Shown here in pieces: positions 10,929 to 20,971 of a DNA stretch of 64,000 nucleotides. The DNA is from Mytilinidion resinicola (Eukaryota; Ascomycota; Dothideomycetes; Mytilinidiales; Mytilinidiaceae), in NCBI RefSeq assembly GCF_010093595.1, contig NW_022985438.1, forward strand, positions 2,600,786 to 2,664,785, given 5' to 3'. Numbering within the stretch: position 1 is the stretch's first letter; each line of letters starts with the position of its first letter. The translations under genes and the position numbers were made by a program. Below the pieces are notes generated by a model that was given only the letters and a program-made list of their open reading frames with translations, was not told the DNA's origin and made no database searches.

Positions 10929-13900
10929 ATGAGCGACGTAACGAAACCTACCGCGCCCAAGTTCGCGAGCTTTCGTCCGAAACCCGCTGCCCCTATACCA
11001 AAGAGCTCCCAGGCCAATACAAAGGAGCAGCCAGACAAGGTCAACGAACAGAGACACAGTGATGGACATTCCAGAAGCCATGGGGACCGCAGGAGACGTC
11101 CGTCTCACTTGAAAGAGAGAAAATCAAAACATGGCGACCGCAATGGCCATGAGTTGGATCAGACAAGACATACCCACGGCATCAGAAGAGACCAGGCGCC
11201 ATCTTCGGTGGCTGCAAAGCCGTTGGAGGATGAAACGGAGTATTTCATAGTCGACCGCAAAGGGGATCCGGCAAATGTTACTTTTGGCAGAGTTCATCGC
11301 TACAGTGTTCCGCCTTTCCGTCGATATGGCTATGGTCGTGTATTTGGCCTGCCAAAGAACCAACGGATTGATCTTGGGGCTACCACCGAGCAAGAAATTA
11401 GCATAAGAAATGATGACAATCGAGCTCGACCTGAAAGACCATGGGCAATGAAATACAAGCCAAGTAACGAGCCACGAATCCTACGACTGATACGGCCAGG
11501 TGCAGAAGATGGGCATCTAGACAGCCGCCTGGATTATATTCCCATGCAGTCTAACAAGAAAAGGAAGCGTGACTCGGAATCACCAGGCTCGCCACATGGA
11601 AACGCCGTAGACTATCGCTCCATTGAAGGCCAGGCAAAAGCAAGCGTCCATCCGGCAGACTCTGATCTGGAGTATGAATCGGATCAGTCGGGCCAGGATC
11701 ATGCAACAGGGTCCGCAAAAGCTGAAAACGAGATCCGACAGAAAAATGCAGCTTTATCCAATCGTACGAAAGAGGCGCCTCGCGATTTACAGGCTTGGTT
11801 GGAACTCATTGACCATCAACAAGATATGGTGCTACTGGGCCGTACATATCCCTCTCGAGACCCTAGTACTTCAGAACGTAGAAACATTGCCGACATTCGA
11901 ATCTCAATATATACGCAAGCACTCCGAGAAATTCGCGTGAAGCAAGACCGCGTGCAACTCGTCAGCGGGCTTATGAACGAGGGTAAACACTACTGGGAAT
12001 CGAAGCAGCTTGCTAAGCGATGGCAGGAGACACTCAACGATTATCCAGATAGTGTGGAACTGTGGACCAATTATCTTAACTTTGCCCAAACCAGTTTCGT
12101 GGACTTCAAATACGAAACTTGTCGCGGGGTATTTCGAACTTGTTCGGAAATGCTTGCAAAGGCTCGAGATGCAACGCCGGCGGGGGGTCCATCGTGGACC
12201 ACCGTGGTAGAAATTCAAACCTACGTCTTGCTGCGACTCGCAAGCCTGGCGAAGGAAGCTGGGTACCATGAGCACGCTGTGGCTCTTTGGCAAGCGCTCC
12301 TCGAGTACCACATGTTTAGACCAAGCGACGACCAAGGAACAGTGGATCCAAGCGGACTTCTTAGTAATTTCGAGGAGTTTTGGGAAAGTGAAGTGTCACG
12401 CATCGGGGAGGTAGATGCCAAGGGCTGGAATAAGTTCGATGCCCTTCAGACACCAGTACCAGAGTCTGTGACGCTGAACTTTCTCCCTATTGTCCCCTCT
12501 TTGAAGGTTTTCTACGAGTTCTCAGTCTTGGAAGAAGAGCACATGAACGCACTTAGACTCCCGGGTCGTACTGCTGATGACTCTGGAGATGACGACCCTT
12601 TCCATCTTATACTATTCTCAGATATCCAAGAGTTCTTGTCGCTTCTCCCGCAGAAATTTCCACACGATGCACTGATTGAAGCATTCCTATGCTTTTGGCA
12701 TTTGCCACCGTTGTCCTTCGAGAACACATGCAACCGCCAGTATTGGTGGCAAGATTCTTTCCTTCGAAATGAAGTTATCGGAACTAGTTCACACGACAAA
12801 TTATCTCTTCTTGTCGAAGACGAACCCCAATCGACTGGCAGCTTCCCGGAATCCTTGCGAGCTTTCACAAATTTCCCGATGAACTTCCTGCAGATAACGA
12901 CAGACTCTTTATTCAACGACGCATTCAAGCGAAAGTATCATCTGGCAGACTTGGAGTTCATTCGCCGCGCTCTCAAACAATTAGCCTCAATCTCCACGAA
13001 TGATCGAGTTGCAGAATACCATCTAGCTTTCGAGCTGCATCATTTCCCAGACACGTGAGTTCCAATATATTGCTTGTCACCATGCACAACTAATTAGATA
13101 GATAGTGCTCGAAAAAGCGCTAAGCAATTGCTAAAGAAGCGACCTACCAGTCTTCGCTTATGGAACGCATATGCACTAATCGAAGCAAGGACTGGAGCTG
13201 CCGAGACTTCAGACTTTGTCTTTTGTACAGCACTTGAGAAGGTTAAGAGTTTGCCTGAGGTTGCGCAACGTGATCACATCCTTCTATGGCATACATGGAT
13301 ATGGGAGGCTCTTGATCATGGGTATGCGGCAACGGCAGTTCATCGAGTCACGTGGATAGGGAAGGATAAGCCTACAGCGCAACCGGGTGCTGATTTTGAC
13401 GTTTCGGACCTCTCTGCGGCTGATACGCTAAGAACTAAGAATGTGAGTGTTTTTCAACTCCCTTCGAAAGCATAGGACGATGATATCCGACAAGGCTGAC
13501 TTTGAATAGATTCTCCGAGACGGCCGTGACCACTCCCTTTCCACCGGCCGATATGCCGACTTCATACTCTACATATCCTGTGACGCCATCCTATCTTACC
13601 TCCTAAACAACTCCGACATCGGTGCTGCTTTGGCAATCCACCACGAAGCCTCAGACGCCTTCGACAAACGAAACCTTTCCACATCACCTGCCGCAGAACT
13701 CAATCACCAGGCCCAAGCTCGTCTCCTCGCATACCACGCTTCCCAGTCTCACTCTTTCAAGCCTTCTCTCGTCCGCGCCGAACTTGCCCAAAGCGTGGCT
13801 TTATTTCCAAACAACACGTTATTGCTAAGCATCTATGCAGCGAACGAAGCCCGCTTCCGCATTGACGGCCGCGTCCGCGCCATCATGAGCGACGTTGTGC

Positions 13901-14430
13901 TTAGAAACGGGGGCGGCCGAGGTCAAGCGCCGAGCGTCGTGGGCTGGGCATTCGCGATCTTCTCTGAGATGAACCGAGGCGAGGCTTTAGGATCTACTGC
14001 GCACTCGGTGCGCGCAACCTTCGAGAAGGCGGTTGAGAGCGATTGCGGGAGGAATAGTCAGGCTCTCTGGACCTCGTATGTCCTGTTCGAGGTCGCGCAG
14101 CACAAGCCTAGCCAGGAGTTATCCGTGCAGAGCAAGAAGGCGAAGGTGAAGAGGTCGGAGCCGGATCATCGGGCGAAAAAAGTCTTCTTCCGCGGGCTAA
14201 CGCGGCTGCCGTGGTGCAAGCCGTATATGATGCTGGCGTTTAGCCATTTGAGGGAAATGTTGACGTTCAAGGAATTGAGAGGGGTCTACAATGTTCTCGG
14301 CGAGAAGGAGCTGAGGGTGCATGTGGATCTGGAAGACGCGTTTGAAGCGATTGAAGAGACGAGGGTTGGGGCTACGGGGTCTGTCTCTAGCTTGATTTTG
14401 ACAGAAACCTCAGAGACCGATGCGGACTGA
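10929..14430 (+). CDS. NRDE-2/Nrl1 family protein (RNA surveillance and silencing)
   Basis: Three exons: 10929-13054, 13106-13442, 13510-14430, giving 1127 residues. The ATG at 10929 was chosen over an upstream in-frame GTG. A basic, disordered N-terminus (His/Arg/Lys-rich, residues 30-90) precedes the family signature near residue 100: YFIVDRKGDPANVTFG, then VPPFRRYGYGRVFGL. A long helical array of HAT/TPR-like repeats follows (ELIDHQQDM, LWTNYLNF, KLLKKRPTSLRLWNAYALIE, ALWTSYVLFEVAQ). NRDE-2 in worms promotes nuclear RNAi; S. pombe Nrl1 binds the Mtl1 helicase and spliceosome factors; human NRDE2 restrains the exosome helicase MTR4. The nuclear role here is inferred from family. Length and domain order are complete. 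The first acceptor (GATAGATAG) was picked because the two upstream AGs bring an in-frame stop. Confidence 0.9.
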
Positions 14431-14582
14431 GTTGAGGGAATTCAGAAGGGGAAATCTTGACAGCCATCACCTTCAGACAAGGGTGAAGATCGAATTGACA
14501 ATGTATGCTGCCCACATTCTAAGACTCAATAATCGTCACATCTTGTGTAGATCGTGAGAAAACCAGAAGCAGTCATCCTCAT

Positions 14583-17500
14583 TCACTGATAAGCCTCAGC
14601 CTCCCAGTTCACGAGGGACTCGTCCGGCTCTTCTTCGAGAGTTGGTGCAACAGTCATCGGGCCTGAAGGGTCAAAGTGAGGCTGCCTAGTCGTCCCACCT
14701 CCATCTGACCCTTGCGCAGGCGCGTATCCTACGTACAGTAGGGGATCTTGTAGTGTGATATTATCGAGTAACCACTCGGATGTGAGATTCTGATTGGAGT
14801 CGCCATTATCTGAGCTCAGCAACGCGGATGGCGATTGTGTATCGAAGGGTCTGTCACTACTCCTCGAGCTGGTAAAGATGCCTGAGTCTGCGTCGTTTTG
14901 ACCCTGCTGTCGGCGTGCCTCCAGCCATCGCTCGATTATCACCTGGAAACCGTCTGTGATCACAGTCTCCAACAACGATGATATCTGCGAGTCGCAAAGA
15001 TCGCCAATAAAACCATTGTCCCTCAACTGTTGTATCATGATGCCGGACCCTGCATTTGTGGCGAAGTCACGGAATGAGCAAAGCTCTTCCGAGAGATCGG
15101 GGTCGATGTATGCTGTTCTTGGCCGAGGAGAAAAATCTGGAAAGAGCATATCGAAGATGGTGAACCACTGCTGTTCTTCATTCATTCCCGATGGGACCTT
15201 CTCGCGCAATCTTTTTCTCTGTGCTTCTGTTATACCCTCCAAATTCACAATAGGGCTCAGTTCACATGCGCTGGCTCTTGCGTGGGTGTCCCTTTCCGCC
15301 TCTGTATCAAAGGTGCTCATGCATCTGGAGCAGTATATCGGCAGTTGATGCTTCCTTGACAGATGTTGTTTTACGAATGAGATTTTGGTCAGTGTCACTC
15401 GGTGACAGCGACCATAGCGTGCTGGGTCCTTCTTGTTGAAGGGACAGGCTAAAAGCAACCGTTTCTCTTTGTCTGATTTTCGAACCCTGCGTTTCTTTAG
15501 GATGTTGTTGTGCTCTCCGAGCGAGTTTTCCGCGGCATCGTCAGCGCCAGTCTGTCCCCGCTTCCTTTTTGGGGGTCGGGTCCCGGACTGAGATGCCTCT
15601 TGTATCGGTGTGCTTGAAGCTTCTATAGTACCCTCACTCTGTAAGTCGTTTCGATTCGTGTAGATCTGACTATTGAAGTGATATCTTGAGTCGAAATCGC
15701 TGAGTAGTTTATCAACGAGAGTCTTTCGATACTTGCTAGCGAAGATGTCTGTGCCTTCATTGGGCGTTGGACTAGCTTCGGACCAGTCAGAAGCCCAGCT
15801 AGACTCCAGGTCTTCTGAATTTATGGTGTTCGAGCTCTCGAAATCGTTGCTTGTAGTACTGTCCTCCTGAGACCCGCCACAGGCTGTGTCTGTAGCCGGT
15901 GATTCAGGCCTCCGGTGGGTCTTCCCCTCCGGCCGCTTTTCCAGACTGTCAATGCCTTTGCGTCCTCCGCTTTCGGTTTTGAAGACGGCTTTTAAGTTTT
16001 TCATATAGGCAGCTATAGCTTGAGGCGGCAGTTCTGTTATGACTGATAGCGCTTTGATCTTCTCGCTGGATGGGAATGAGCCATCTGCGGATTTGTTTTC
16101 CAGGACGCTGCGGATGATAGCTATTGACGGTGCCGGTAAAGCGTAGACTGGAGATGATCCAAAGTTATTGCCATTATTATTATGTGTCTGTAACGCCTGT
16201 ACCGAAGCATCAAACTGGTGGGATAGTGTCAAGTTTCCATCAGTCTCGGACGTGAACTCTTCTTTCTTTACGCGTACTCCATTCGCTCCAGAGTTAGTAT
16301 TTGCCCAAAATCCGGAGTATGCGTCGTCTGCAAGTGCCACCTTCTCACGTTTTCTTTTTTGGAAGGAGAGAAATTCGGCCTCCAGCTGCGCCTCTTTTTT
16401 GGCGTCATGTTTGCTGTCTTTGCTGTCGTCGCTATCATCCTCTTCTTCGCTATCATCCGCTTCTTCGCTATCATCTCCTTTTTCGCTGCCACCTTCTGAC
16501 CACGAATCCCTCCACTCACTCATAGTCCTAATCCCCCCTTCAAGCTTCCCGTCAAAGTGTGCAAGAATATGACTACTCCGATGGTCCCAGGATTTAAAGT
16601 GATCGCCACAAAAACCACATCTGGGTTTGAAACCTGCTACATAGTTCTGCTTTGACTGTTCTATTACATCATCTACATCATCATCGGGATGGTTATCTTT
16701 GACATGTGGTAGCAGCTTATCGCGTCTACTAACAAGCACTATCCTTGGAAGTGTATCGGTTCTGCAGAGCTCGCATATCCAGAATTCCTGTGGCTGATGT
16801 GACTCTTCGTGTCGCCTCCAGTCAAATGAACGCTTGGTCTGATATCCGCAACCCGCAGTGCATTCATACCGCCCACAATTGACCTGTCGATGACCATCTC
16901 CTCGGGGACGTTGCTTGCTACAGGCTAAGATGTACTTCTCGATTGCCTGGCGAACATTCTCTGGCACATGGTCATTGGAGTCTCCGCCTACGTCGAGCTG
17001 AGGGCTGTCACCTAGGCCAAAGCTGGCTAATAGTGGCGTCTTGTGAAGACTTTCGGATTCGGTTTGGACCTTTCCATGCGCACTGGATCCGAAAGTAGAA
17101 TTCCGTGTGGGAAGGAGCCAGTTGGACTCTGCTGAGATATCTTGGTTGCTTCCAATATGCTGCGACGCATGTTGCGAAAGGGTGCCATAGACGGAGCCGG
17201 CATAGCCAGAGTCTCCAGTTACACTAGCTTCACTGTTGTCCTGCTCAAACCCAGGATGATTGCGATAAGTTCCATTGCGATAAGTTCTATTGTGATAAGT
17301 TCCGAAACTAAAGTCCTGTGTCAAGTTTGAGGAAATGGCCTTTTCATCCCCAGGGCGATGGAGGACCTTTTCCGACATCCATGGGCTAGCGTCTTCGGCG
17401 AAGATACGATCGACAGCATCGAGACTAAATTGTAAACTCGGCCTGGACATGCTGTTTGGCGATTTGGCAACGCTAAGGTGCCCATTTCCTAAGCTAGGAT

Positions 17501-17633
17501 CTATAGCTTCGAGATGATCGTCTTGAGGAGCGGAATAATCAGGCCGGGACGATCGGCTGCTTTCTGCAGACAAAAGGTCGTCTTCAAGGGACGGCAGGGC
17601 ATTGAAGTCCTTATTAGTTAGCAAACGAAGCAT
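14583..17633 (-). CDS. Fungal C2H2-type zinc-finger protein, 1016 residues
   Basis: Single exon, ATG at 17633. At least three zinc-binding regions are visible. The first is C-x4-C...H-x3-H near residues 255-285 (YECTAGCGYQTKRSF, RRHEESH) followed by WICELC. The second is CGFCGDHFKSWDHRSSHILAH near 338-360. The third is a C-terminal cluster near 728-790 (CPFNKKDPARYGRC, VKQHLSRKH, YCSRCMSTF), a pattern typical of a fungal-specific family. Residues around 700-725 are a basic stretch (PPKRKRG, KKRRVRKSDKEKR), a likely nuclear signal. An acidic tract near 390-415 comes from an 18-bp tandem repeat, and a TYRN-type repeat near 112-125 from a 15-bp repeat. DNA binding is probable from the family; target and pathway are unknown. 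It is convergent with NRDE-2 (152 bp apart). Confidence 0.8.
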   Translation of the reverse strand: MLRLLTNKDFNALPSLEDDLLSAESSRSSRPDYSAPQDDHLEAIDPSLGNGHLSVAKSPNSMSRPSLQFSLDAVDRIFAEDASPWMSEKVLHRPGDEKAISSNLTQDFSFGTYHNRTYRNGTYRNHPGFEQDNSEASVTGDSGYAGSVYGTLSQHASQHIGSNQDISAESNWLLPTRNSTFGSSAHGKVQTESESLHKTPLLASFGLGDSPQLDVGGDSNDHVPENVRQAIEKYILACSKQRPRGDGHRQVNCGRYECTAGCGYQTKRSFDWRRHEESHQPQEFWICELCRTDTLPRIVLVSRRDKLLPHVKDNHPDDDVDDVIEQSKQNYVAGFKPRCGFCGDHFKSWDHRSSHILAHFDGKLEGGIRTMSEWRDSWSEGGSEKGDDSEEADDSEEEDDSDDSKDSKHDAKKEAQLEAEFLSFQKRKREKVALADDAYSGFWANTNSGANGVRVKKEEFTSETDGNLTLSHQFDASVQALQTHNNNGNNFGSSPVYALPAPSIAIIRSVLENKSADGSFPSSEKIKALSVITELPPQAIAAYMKNLKAVFKTESGGRKGIDSLEKRPEGKTHRRPESPATDTACGGSQEDSTTSNDFESSNTINSEDLESSWASDWSEASPTPNEGTDIFASKYRKTLVDKLLSDFDSRYHFNSQIYTNRNDLQSEGTIEASSTPIQEASQSGTRPPKRKRGQTGADDAAENSLGEHNNILKKRRVRKSDKEKRLLLACPFNKKDPARYGRCHRVTLTKISFVKQHLSRKHQLPIYCSRCMSTFDTEAERDTHARASACELSPIVNLEGITEAQRKRLREKVPSGMNEEQQWFTIFDMLFPDFSPRPRTAYIDPDLSEELCSFRDFATNAGSGIMIQQLRDNGFIGDLCDSQISSLLETVITDGFQVIIERWLEARRQQGQNDADSGIFTSSRSSDRPFDTQSPSALLSSDNGDSNQNLTSEWLLDNITLQDPLLYVGYAPAQGSDGGGTTRQPHFDPSGPMTVAPTLEEEPDESLVNWEAEAYQ
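16431..16484. repeat. 18-bp tandem repeat, three units, in coding sequence
   Basis: Units begin GCTATCATCC at 16431 and 16449 and GCTATCATCT at 16467; the third is diverged at its end. On the minus strand they encode the Asp/Ser/Glu-rich tract (DDSEEE-type units) of the zinc-finger protein. In-frame unit number could vary between strains. Confidence 0.85.
17262..17306. repeat. 15-bp tandem repeat, three units, in coding sequence
   Basis: Units are GCGATAAGTTCCATT, GCGATAAGTTCTATT and GTGATAAGTTCCGAA. On the minus strand they encode the five-residue repeats TYHNR, TYRNG and TYRNH of the zinc-finger protein. Confidence 0.88.
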
Positions 17634-18354
17634 GGTCTGGAAGGATGTTTGGCCCTACTACGAATCGTGGGAATGGGAATCTGAAACCCAGCCCACGCTC
17701 TTTTGACGGCTTATGTGGCGGCATATCTGATTCAGTGTGTTTCCAGTACTTCATGTACGTAACGAGGTAGACTTTTGGGTCCAGCAAAGCTCATCGAAGG
17801 CCGCGTATGGGATGATTGAAGAGAAGATGATTCTAACGCAAGGCTCCGCAGAGCACAACTGTGCTCTCATTGCAGTTGTGGCTGTGCTGCATATCGTGGC
17901 TTGCGGGGGACCCAATAGCAGGCCACCCTTTGGCGCGTGGCAGACCTCAGAAAGTCGAGTATTCAAGATATTGAAGACACAAGCATCTAGAGTTCATTTT
18001 GGAAAGCTAACATGACTGCGCAGAGATTGCAAGACGATGGGGCACCCAACTGCGTTGAGGTCTAACTGCTTTTTGAAAACCGAAATCTTGACAACACAAT
18101 GTTCCAAGATGGGGTTAGCGCGGTAAGGCTGGATCTCACCAAGCTGAGAAGACGACTAGGTGAGCACATTTGTGCTCTCGCAAAGTTGACAGCTTGAGCA
18201 AAAGCAGATCGTGAGTGCTCTTGGCTGTGAGCTGCTGAGTTATATCAGTGCTACAATTCATTTTGCGCCCAACTACCTCCGTGGCTGCAGGAACGTTTAT
18301 CCTGAGGTTATGGATTTGCAATGATGGAACTTAACCAACCTGTAAACTCTAGAA
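17634..18354. promoter_or_regulatory. Divergent intergenic region with two matching palindromes
   Basis: It lies between the zinc-finger gene (-) and the small membrane-protein gene (+). AGAGCACAACTGTGCTCT at 17850-17867 and GAGCACATTTGTGCTC at 18162-18177 share the form GAGCACA-NN-TGTGCTC and are both followed by TC. They may be binding sites for a dimeric regulator. No convincing ORF is present; the 92-codon frame at 17737 starts at TTG. Confidence 0.5.
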
Positions 18355-18895
18355 ATGACAGGTACCATAGCAGTGAACCAGATATTCAAGTGAGCCATTC
18401 TTCGTCCTAGACTGATTACTGCGCAGAAACTAATGAATTAATAGTATCGACAGCACAGTGGAAAACGCTACGCCATCACCCCTTCCTCCCTCAATGCCTC
18501 CTCCTATGAAAGAGCTTGGACATGGACCAGACCTACATGCAACAGCCACCTACCTCCACGGCCTCATCACGGCCTTCGAGAAAAGCGAGCCAGTGATTCC
18601 CCATTTCACGACAAAAGTTTCCAGGAACTACACTGAGGCGAAGGCCTCGTCCAACGACATCCCCTTAAAGCTCACCACCCAACCCACCTGGAGTGGTCTG
18701 ACTCTTTTACCGAGCCGCGCAAGCACTCTACCCAAACGGGGAGGAAAAGCACGAAAGCGGCTAGTGCGAGCATGCCTGCTGCTCAATCTGGCACTCTCCA
18801 CCGCGCTCGGGCTCGCAGTCGGAGTTGCGATGCGTAGAGCCGAGACAGGGCTTACAGTGGGGAATACTTTTCTAGCCTTTTTCATTGTGATTTAG
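18355..18895 (+). CDS. Small putative membrane protein, unknown
   Basis: Proposed exons 18355-18389 and 18445-18895, joined across a 55-nt intron (donor GTGAGC, branch CTAATG, acceptor AATAG), giving 161 residues. The 145-residue second-exon frame has no ATG at its start, which is why an upstream exon (beginning MTGTIAVNQIF) is proposed. The sequence is Pro-rich at the start (PSPLPPSMPPPM), has a basic stretch (PKRGGKARKRLVR), and one or two hydrophobic segments: ACLLLNLALSTALGLAVGVAM and, at the C-terminus, VGNTFLAFFIVI. I recognise no family. An alternative ATG ATG upstream start reads a different, shorter frame after the intron. Real gene status is uncertain. Confidence 0.4.
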
Positions 18896-20867
18896 AAGGC
18901 TGTGTTGGTGGATGAGAAAGCGGAGGGAAGGGAGCATGTTGCATAAAATCTGCGTAAAGAGGATTAGGAGAGTTATGGTACGGAAGATGGATGGGGCTCA
19001 GGGGTTCGATTTGTCAGCCAGATTAGAGATCAGGTGTTGACTATATCTGGAATAGTTTTCTATATCTCATGATGTGAGTATTCAGAGAGTGGATATGTCG
19101 GAGGATCGGAGCAAAAAAGAAGAGAAAAGCCTAAATGACATACGTAATAGCAGTAGGTTTCTGATGTTGCGATGCTTCGTTTGAGGTTCTGCAATTGACC
19201 CCGGGAATAACGGAAGATCTACGCGATGCAGGCTAAGCGGAAGCTTCGGAATAGCTGACGACGAATGATGCAGGACTCTGTTGAGACTTTGGCTGAAATC
19301 AGCTAACTCTTCGGGTGCCTTCGTGTTGAGCGGACAAAGTAAGGTCAGCTACCCGTGGTACAGTAAGTAGATCAAGGGTCGCTAGTGCTGCTGCGCGGTC
19401 CCCTCCTCCTGCTCCTACAACGTGGTGGATGCGTACTCGGGATATGCTGTGGACGAGTTCCATGTGGATGTCTTGCAACTCTCAGTCCGACATGCAAGTC
19501 GGGGCCAATCGCCGGTATGGGTGGCCTGAAATACGTGGCCATGCTGGTGCAAACAGAAGCAGCTGAAGTGACATGAAGAAAGAAGTACTAGATCTCGGCT
19601 AGATCGTGACACGACGGCACGTGGCGCCCCTTCGTTCGATCTGCTGGACGAAGATGTAATGATACTCAAGGCATTTTGAGGCGGTGTAGCAGTCTCTGCA
19701 ACGAGAGAGAAAAAAGCGGGGAAGAGCATACTAGTGGATGCTGTACCATTTAATGAATACTGTGACCACGAGAATAAGGAAAAACCACGTCTCCATGCGG
19801 AGTACATTTGACTGAGACATTCTTAAAAGGCTGAGCTGTGAGAGCCAAGGGACAACGTGTCTTAGGTGCAAACCCCGCAAAGTGCTAGAGGAATATGTAG
19901 TCTGCGCTACTACAGATTGATGATTCTGACTCTCATTTTAAGACTGAAAGGGGATATTGTGATGCTTACTGATGAGACCAAGAGGCTAAAACGACGCTGT
20001 CCGATCATCATATCTTCCGCGACCTGGGACTTCTTCACACGAAATCCGTCTTGTCTTCGGCCGAGTTGGGCAGAGCTGTGGTCTGACATAATAGAAGCAA
20101 ACTCTAAGGAGACACGCGATCAGGGGTGAAGTGGAGATGTTGTCAACATATACGGGCAAGTGCTGAGATGAAAGGATGGGTACTCCTTGAAGGTAGGGCC
20201 GCAACGGGTTTAGAGCATAGTCCAGAAATAACGAGACGCGATGGACCCCTGTGATCGACAGGTGGCCTGGGCAAAGGGCACTCGAGTATTGTAATCTGAA
20301 ACGCGGACCCACAGCCAGCGCGTTCTTGAGCCCAATGCTCTCGGTTCTCGGGGGGTGACGTACGACGTCGAATTAAAGCTAAAACGAACGAGGATTGGGC
20401 TTTATCGCAGACCGCTGAATCTCATACACAAGTATAAGCGATTTCAGGCCCCGCGAATCGGGTGAGCGATCAGTTTCTTTCGCCCGGCACAAATAGCTCT
20501 AGCAGAAAATTCTCCTTGGCCATTATGTTCATGCAAGTCTCACGGTGAGCGCTGAGCGCCAATTCTATATGTGGCACAGAGACGGGTGGAGAAGACTGAG
20601 CGATGCTACAGACGTGTCAAGCTCTCGGCGAACGTGTCAATGCAAGAAAGGTTGGAGAGGAATGGTTCGCTCGGAAATCTTGGTGGCGTAAGACTAGCAT
20701 GCAGAACATCGACGACATCCCGGCGCGCTGAAACGGCTGCAGCACCGTGGTTGGTGCCACTGCTAGACCAACGAGCAATCCTCCAGTAGAACCGCAAAAC
20801 TCTCCGCTTTTGGTGCATGACAGTGTCCAAAGGGCTGGCATGGAGGCTGGTCGAGTTGTTCAGAGGG

Positions 20868-20889
20868 GTGCATGTGCATGTGCATGTGC
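20868..20889. repeat. GTGCAT microsatellite
   Basis: Three full GTGCAT units plus a partial fourth. It lies at the left edge of the GC-rich block. Confidence 0.85.
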
Positions 20890-20941
20890 GGATGCAAGAT
20901 TGATTACTTGATGGGAATTGCCACTGTGCAGATACTGCGCC

Positions 20942-20971
20942 TGGCGCTGCTGCGATTGGCGCTGCTGCGAT
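20942..20971. repeat. 15-bp perfect tandem duplication
   Basis: TGGCGCTGCTGCGAT occurs twice head to tail, 50 bp after the GTGCAT microsatellite. No function is apparent. Confidence 0.85.
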
